Source of the DNA: a virus
DNA: 31,401 bases
Reading direction: 5' to 3' (one strand)
IMG/VR virus record: IMGVR_UViG_3300025322_000114
Coordinates: 1-31,401 of that record
Each line of letters opens with the position of its first letter. Position 1 is the stretch's first letter. The position numbers and the translations under genes are program-made. The notes under the pieces were generated by a model that ran no database searches, was not told the origin of the DNA, and worked only from the letters and a program-made list of their open reading frames with translations. Positions 27,096 to 31,401 of this stretch are shown here, in pieces.

Positions 27096-28853
27096 ATGGA
27101 AGACATCGAGGCTGCTAAGTCTACGCTGACTCTAAAGGATGAGTCCACCACACCTGCGGGTTTGTATACACCCACCCCCCAAGAAGTCGAGATGTGGGGC
27201 TGGTTGGAGAGCGCCGCGAACGAATCTGAGCGAGTCCGAGAAGACGAGGCGGAGTTTTCTAAATTTGACAGCGCCCTGAATATCTTCTACGGGAAGCACT
27301 GGCCAAAAACCATGCCCTCGTACCGCCCGCCTATTGTCGCAAACGAGCTTCGCACGCTCATTCTGTCTGAAGCGAGCGACTTAAGCGAGTCGCAGCTTCG
27401 TATTTATGTATCCCGCAATAAAAATACACAAGGTCGAGATGCGAAAGCGGAGCGTGCATTCCGCGCAGTGTGGGCACGGAACTTTGTAGACCTTGAGTTA
27501 CTGTACGCCTGCATGTGGTCCCTCATTGTTGGGACTGGCTTCATTGATGTCCAGTGGGATTCGGCTGCGGCGAACGGGATGGGGGATGTTGTAGTTGAAC
27601 ACCGCGATCCTCGTACCGTCCTGCCTGACCCCGATGCCGTGAACGACATCAAATGGAACATGGTCATTAAAGAGACGGTCATGGACCTGTACGACGTTCG
27701 CCGCTTGTTCCCTATCAAGGGGATGTATGTCAAGCCAGAGGATCGGTACAGTGCTAAGGAACGCGCTGGGTCGTTCAGTCCTGAAGGCCCCCGCACGTCA
27801 TACTACAGCGGCCCACTATATTCCAGTTCAATCTTCCAGACTTCCACCCTTGGGTTTAAGAAGTCCCGCGCTCGCATCCTTGATGCAGTCTTCCGTGATC
27901 CCGCAATGGAGTCCGTTGTTGAGGAGGAGCTAGACAGTGAAGGAACTCCACGCTTAGACGAGAATGGGAATAAGATACTGGTGTCACGCGAAAAGGCACT
28001 CTACCCATTCGCCCGCCGCGTCGTTGGGTGTAATGGTGTCATCCTGTGGGACGGCCCATACAACTACCGAGACTTCGGCTTGCTGCGTGTGATCCTTGAG
28101 CCAGCCCTAGGCCGCTTTTGGTCTAACGGCTTCGTCCAACAGACTGAGCAACTCCAGCTTGCCGCGAACAAGATGCTGTCTGCTCAGGTGGAAAACGCGA
28201 TCCGGTTGAATAACGGGCTGGTGGTTGCCATAGGAAATACCGGACTGGACTGGGAAAGCTTCGCGTCCATTCCCGCCCAGGTATTACAAATCAACGCGAA
28301 CTCTGAAGTGAAGATTGTGTACCCGCCCCCTATGCCACCGGACATGGTACAAGCCCCCGAGCGTATGCTGGCGCTGCAACGCCGCTTGCTTGGGTTCTCT
28401 GAGCCACGCACGGGCCAAGCAGGACGCGGGAACATCTCCGCTGATCTGACTGAAACTGAAATCGCGCAGTCGCAGTCCACGACTCGGCTCCGCGCACGTA
28501 TGCTGTACAACGTCGTGCAGCGCCTCGCGGAAATGATCTTCGCTCGGATGGCGATGGGGTACACTACCCCTCGGACTATTCCTGCTGTCGAAGGACAGTC
28601 CTATGAGCCTGTGAATTGGGAGCCACTAGAGAAACCTGAGGAGTATTCAGTGTACGTGGACCCTGCGTCCTTCGCAGTCATGTCCAAAACCATGCTCAAG
28701 CGCCTCGGGTCTATGCTGTTCCGAATGCAGGCCATTGATCGCAAGTCACTGCTCGAAACAATCGAGTGGCCAAATTGGGAAAGTGTGGCTGGTCGTATGG
28801 ATAAAGCAGCCGCCGCTGCTGCGATGATGAAGGCGCAGTCGAAGAAGAAGTAA
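27096..28853 (+). CDS. Portal protein (P22/podovirus-like)
   Basis: The 585-aa product has the length and features of large podovirus-type portals: YRPPIVANELRTLI near 76-90, VGTGFIDVQWD (about 145-155), PDPDAVNDIKWN (about 176-187), a crown/clip region with YRDFGLLRVILEP, and a helical C-terminus ending in a basic tail. It forms the dodecameric ring through which the terminase packages DNA. The lack of a fused Mu-type domain fits a P22-like form. AAGGATAATGT precedes the ATG. Confidence 0.8.
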   Translation: MEDIEAAKSTLTLKDESTTPAGLYTPTPQEVEMWGWLESAANESERVREDEAEFSKFDSALNIFYGKHWPKTMPSYRPPIVANELRTLILSEASDLSESQLRIYVSRNKNTQGRDAKAERAFRAVWARNFVDLELLYACMWSLIVGTGFIDVQWDSAAANGMGDVVVEHRDPRTVLPDPDAVNDIKWNMVIKETVMDLYDVRRLFPIKGMYVKPEDRYSAKERAGSFSPEGPRTSYYSGPLYSSSIFQTSTLGFKKSRARILDAVFRDPAMESVVEEELDSEGTPRLDENGNKILVSREKALYPFARRVVGCNGVILWDGPYNYRDFGLLRVILEPALGRFWSNGFVQQTEQLQLAANKMLSAQVENAIRLNNGLVVAIGNTGLDWESFASIPAQVLQINANSEVKIVYPPPMPPDMVQAPERMLALQRRLLGFSEPRTGQAGRGNISADLTETEIAQSQSTTRLRARMLYNVVQRLAEMIFARMAMGYTTPRTIPAVEGQSYEPVNWEPLEKPEEYSVYVDPASFAVMSKTMLKRLGSMLFRMQAIDRKSLLETIEWPNWESVAGRMDKAAAAAAMMKAQSKKK

Positions 28854-28881
28854 CTGGCAATCTGGCACATTGGAGGGAGTC

Positions 28882-29313
28882 ATGGCAGAAACATATGTCG
28901 CCTTTTGTCGTGTGTGTGAGCAAGTACGATACAAGTCCAGCCGTCCGCTTGAAGCAAAAGAAAAGCCCAACGCGGCGGACTTTGTGGCGGTAGGCCAGCA
29001 GCCGTCGCCAGAGACATTTGTAGACACACCCATTACGTGCTATCACTGTATTAAACCGTTAGTGTTCTTCCCTGAGTCAAACTTAGGGACGAAGCTTCGC
29101 ACGCGGTCAGTGAGTGAAGCAGAGAAAGCGACTGCGGAAGCAGTGGCGGCTGAAGGTGGCTTGGTGCCCGTAACACAACCAGTACCACGGGGCGCACCAA
29201 GAACCATCCCAATTTTTGCTCCCGAAATCGGGGAAGACATTAAACTTGTCATGCAGCACCCGATGGGTGTACTCGTTACAACATCGCGGCGTGTTGTATT
29301 GATTCAGGTGTAG
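28882..29313 (+). CDS. Zinc-binding protein after the portal, 143 aa
   Basis: GGAGGGAGTC precedes the ATG at 28882. CRVC near residue 9 and CYHC near 54 form one zinc site, followed by a Ala/Glu-rich linker and a beta-rich end (MGVLVTTSRRVVLIQV). Possibly a small structural or scaffold-associated protein; not recognised. Confidence 0.65.
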   Translation: MAETYVAFCRVCEQVRYKSSRPLEAKEKPNAADFVAVGQQPSPETFVDTPITCYHCIKPLVFFPESNLGTKLRTRSVSEAEKATAEAVAAEGGLVPVTQPVPRGAPRTIPIFAPEIGEDIKLVMQHPMGVLVTTSRRVVLIQV

Positions 29314-29315
29314 TC

Positions 29316-29909
29316 ATGGCCGACGAACGACAAAAGGTGACAATCCTTGAAGTCCACAAGCGCGGTGAGTGGTATATCATTAAAGGTGTGGTAGATGGAG
29401 TCCCGATCTCCACTGACATTCACGCGAAGGACATTGAGACTCGTAACCGCCAGGACAGCGAAGACCTTATGAAGCGTGCCTTAGCCGGAACCGCAATGCT
29501 GGAGAAAGAACGTCATGCACAGTCGGAAGTTTTTAACTGGTATGGTGGAGTCGTTTTTACCGGCCCGCCTCCAGGCACCGTAGTCGCTGAGACTGCCCCG
29601 CTGCCGCGTGGGTGGTACAAAGTTGGCGTCGTCTTCTCTGTGGATGCTACTGCGGAGTTGTACCTTGAACTTTTAATCCTAAACCCAACACTTGCGTATG
29701 ATGTAGACCATACTCTCCGCTTAGTGAAGGAAAAAGGAACACATGAGTTGACGCTCCCGGTAGCCGTGTATATCACCGACGCCGCGAAATTTCATATCAA
29801 GTTAATCTCGAACATCCCACAGGCAGCGAAAGTGTCTGCGAATATCTTCGTCAATCTTTTGGCAATCCCATCTGACACAGTGTTCTTACCGGCGGTTGGG
29901 AGAACGTAA
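29316..29909 (+). CDS. Probable virion protein, 197 aa
   Basis: The ATG lies 2 nt after the upstream stop. The N-terminus is beta-rich with a central helical region (DLMKRALAGTAMLEKERH). The C-terminal ~110 residues form a beta-sandwich-like run (GWYKVGVVFSVDATAELYLEL, then LLILNPTLAYDV), typical of decoration or tail-attachment proteins. No firm family. Confidence 0.6.
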   Translation: MADERQKVTILEVHKRGEWYIIKGVVDGVPISTDIHAKDIETRNRQDSEDLMKRALAGTAMLEKERHAQSEVFNWYGGVVFTGPPPGTVVAETAPLPRGWYKVGVVFSVDATAELYLELLILNPTLAYDVDHTLRLVKEKGTHELTLPVAVYITDAAKFHIKLISNIPQAAKVSANIFVNLLAIPSDTVFLPAVGRT

Positions 29910-30259
29910 TGGCTCACGGTGATCCTGTAGACCAAGGTTCCTATGGCTCAGGGGCATACTGGACTTCATGGAAGCTCTTAGATGCTGCTGTAGCGACTAC
30001 GACAGGCGTGTGGATAGATGTGCGTGGGTTTCGTAATTTCTCTGTTGATATAACTGGAATCAGCATTGCTACTGTACAGTTACAAGGATCAAATGCCGCA
30101 ACAAAACCTAGTAATGTCACAGCCGGTACACAACTAGGTGTAGATATTACTGAAGATAGTTTTATAAGTATTGACCTTCCGCTTCGTTGGATGAAGGCTG
30201 TAGTATCCAATTACACTAGCGGAACTATAAATGCTGTCCTCACTTCCTCGGTGCCATAA
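29909..30259 (+). CDS. Probable virion beta-sandwich protein, 116 aa
   Basis: Starts at a TAATG overlap. It is Ser/Thr/Ala/Gly-rich with regular beta strands (GVWIDVRGFRNFSVDI, ATVQLQGSN) and no cysteine, like small decoration or tail-fibre-associated proteins. Confidence 0.6.
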   Translation: MAHGDPVDQGSYGSGAYWTSWKLLDAAVATTTGVWIDVRGFRNFSVDITGISIATVQLQGSNAATKPSNVTAGTQLGVDITEDSFISIDLPLRWMKAVVSNYTSGTINAVLTSSVP

Positions 30260-30456
30260 TGGGAATGCTTATAATTAGCCCAAAACACGGGAGATTTAGC
30301 CGCTTACTGCACCGAATTGTGCGAGCATTTATGGTCAGTCTGTGGTTTAAAGATGCTCTATTTGCCATGCGGAACGAACTAGAAGCACTCAGGGCCGATA
30401 AAAACGCACTCGCAATAGAAATAACCGAACTTAGACGCTCCATTACCACAAAATAA
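30259..30456 (+). CDS. Coiled-coil protein, 65 aa
   Basis: Overlaps the upstream stop (TAATG). A basic, partly hydrophobic N-terminus (FSRLLHRIVRAFMV) and a charged coiled coil (MRNELEALRADKNALAI). Possibly membrane-associated; not recognised. It ends just before the promoter at 30459. Confidence 0.55.
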   Translation: MGMLIISPKHGRFSRLLHRIVRAFMVSLWFKDALFAMRNELEALRADKNALAIEITELRRSITTK

Positions 30457-30458
30457 AC

Positions 30459-30487
30459 TTGACGCAGTGCATTATATATAATACACT
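30459..30487 (+). promoter_or_regulatory. Internal sigma70-like promoter with operator-like palindrome
   Basis: TTGACG (30459-30464), 17 bp, TACACT (30482-30487). TGACGCAGTGCATTA (30460-30474) covers the -35 and differs by one base from the family consensus. The spacer is TA-rich. It could boost the virion genes from 30513 onward. Confidence 0.65.
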
Positions 30488-30512
30488 AGTGTGTTATACG
30501 AGGTAAGAAAAG

Positions 30513-30773
30513 GTGACTGTCAAGTCTGTTTCTGGCATCCGTATTCCAGTAGATGAACCTACTAAGTTCACGACTTTACTGGCGTTTGATTCAAACGGCC
30601 TCTTGATTTATATAGGGAAGGCCGCTCCTGGGTCTAGCCAATCCTCTGGTGTATGGAGGATTGTAAGATTAGAGTACGACAGTAACTCGAACTTGACTGG
30701 CATGAAGTGGGCCGTTGGGTCAGACAACTTCACAAATGTATGGGACAACAGAACAGGATTATCCTACTCTTAA
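30513..30773 (+). CDS. Conserved phage virion-associated protein, 86 aa
   Basis: GTG start with GAGGTAAGAAAAG upstream. The pattern LLIYIGKAAPG, then WRIVRLEYDSNSNLTGMKWA and NVWDNRTG is one I know from many tailed phages, placed among structural genes. The role is unknown, probably a minor virion protein. It follows a promoter directly. Confidence 0.68.
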   Translation: MTVKSVSGIRIPVDEPTKFTTLLAFDSNGLLIYIGKAAPGSSQSSGVWRIVRLEYDSNSNLTGMKWAVGSDNFTNVWDNRTGLSYS

Positions 30774-30792
30774 AGAATCACAGGAGGGTGAC

Positions 30793-31017
30793 ATGAGAGA
30801 ATGGAAAGGAAGCCTAAAGTCAATCCCTGAGACTGTCAATACAGTTCACGGGGAAATGGACATCGCCTTGCTGAATAAGAGAACAGGCGAGATTGACAAT
30901 GAAAACGAAACAACCACCTGGGTCGAGTATTATTTCAATGGTGAGTTAGTGCATCGCTCGGCGCATGTCACACTCAAAAAGATGCCCCCAATGTCGGGGG
31001 TTATCCAACCCATCTAG
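30793..31017 (+). CDS. Hypothetical protein, 74 aa
   Basis: TCACAGGAGGGTGAC precedes the ATG. Beta-rich small protein (HGEMDIALLNKRTGEI, WVEYYFNGEL), likely virion-associated from its neighbours; not recognised. Confidence 0.6.
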   Translation: MREWKGSLKSIPETVNTVHGEMDIALLNKRTGEIDNENETTTWVEYYFNGELVHRSAHVTLKKMPPMSGVIQPI

Positions 31018-31026
31018 GAGAAATAA

Positions 31027-31401
31027 ATGGCAAACACACAAGCAATGGCAACGAGTTTCAAGGTGGAACTCCTAAACGGGATTCATGCGTTTGGGACCAC
31101 AGTTACTCGCGGCACAACGACCGCTGACTCATTCAAGGCTGCATTGTACCTCACTACGGCAACGGTCAATGCCTCGTCCACAGTATATACAGCAACGGGT
31201 GAAGTGTCAGGGACAAACTACGTCGCGGGCGGAGTTGACCTCACAGGTTCACCAGATTGGATCGCGCCGACGAGTACTAGCACGACCGCCTTTAGTACGC
31301 CGACTGCTTCCATCGTGTACACAACTGTGACATTGGCAACCGCCTTTGATGCGGTGATGATTTACAACTCGACTCAGGGTAACAAGACGGTGAGTCGAGT
31401 T
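31027..31401 (+). CDS. Probable phage virion protein (partial, 3' end off the window)
   Basis: AGGAGAAATAA precedes the ATG at 31027; 125 codons are visible with no stop. The start (TSFKVELLNGIHAFG), ADSFKAALYLTTA and the GEVSGTNYVAGGVDLTG and AVMIYNSTQGNKTV blocks are typical of a family of beta-rich structural proteins widely seen in tailed phages. Ala/Thr-rich, no cysteine. Confidence 0.75.
   Translation, partial: MANTQAMATSFKVELLNGIHAFGTTVTRGTTTADSFKAALYLTTATVNASSTVYTATGEVSGTNYVAGGVDLTGSPDWIAPTSTSTTAFSTPTASIVYTTVTLATAFDAVMIYNSTQGNKTVSRV

Overview
This window is part of a tailed bacteriophage (or prophage-like) genome. The evidence is a large terminase subunit, a portal protein, a holin/endolysin pair, tightly packed overlapping genes (ATGA and TAATG junctions), strong GGAGG-type ribosome binding sites, three CCA-encoding tRNA genes and many very small zinc-ribbon proteins. 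No integrase, transposase or CRISPR array is visible. The portal is long and of the P22/podovirus-like type, and the holin resembles the three-TM gene-transfer-agent family. The host cannot be named from the sequence; it is a bacterium that reads sigma70-like promoters and Shine-Dalgarno sites.

Left arm, minus strand (about 18162 down to 1): one long leftward operon of early/middle genes. From its promoter side it begins with some 20 small proteins (zinc ribbons, one-TM peptides, a DUF2958 protein). It continues through an unusual block of two CX5R phosphatases flanking a 617-aa protein with 24 clustered cysteines (10229-13426), a duplicated-domain protein followed by two RNA hairpins, an RNA ligase, and a DEDDh exonuclease. 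It ends with a recombination/replication set: RecB-type PD-(D/E)XK nuclease, Sak4-like ATPase and a putative SSB-like protein. After these come a trypsin-like protease, several unknowns, a uracil-DNA glycosylase-like fragment and the first codons of a possible ParB-like gene that leaves the window.

Control region (18163-18715): a gene-free island of about 550 bp with at least three families of short repeated sites. A rightward promoter with a TATAAT -10 starts a short operon (18716-19624) of small zinc-binding and membrane proteins, then tRNA-Thr, tRNA-Asn and a probable tRNA-Glu, then a zinc ribbon and a ribbon-helix-helix-like DNA-binding protein, and ends at a likely terminator near 20530. 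A RepA/AAA_25-type ATPase with a C-terminal helix-turn-helix lies on the minus strand (20580-21473) under its own near-consensus promoter.

Right arm, plus strand (21612 to the end): the late genes start at a very good promoter (TTGACT-17-TATAGT) that contains the same 15-bp palindrome found repeatedly in the control region. The order is a degenerate metallopeptidase-like protein, an ORF pair that looks frameshifted, a membrane/coiled-coil protein, terminase large subunit, lysis cassette (small TM protein, holin, GH24 endolysin), small proteins including an apparently overprinted zinc-finger gene, the portal, and several probable virion proteins. The last one runs off the window. Capsid, scaffold and tail genes are expected further right, and DNA polymerase/helicase genes further left.

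The most notable points are the phosphatase/Cys-rich/phosphatase module, the shared operator network, two apparent out-of-frame nested genes, the possible +1 frameshift before the terminase, and a group of genes of 27-59 codons that simple length cut-offs would miss.
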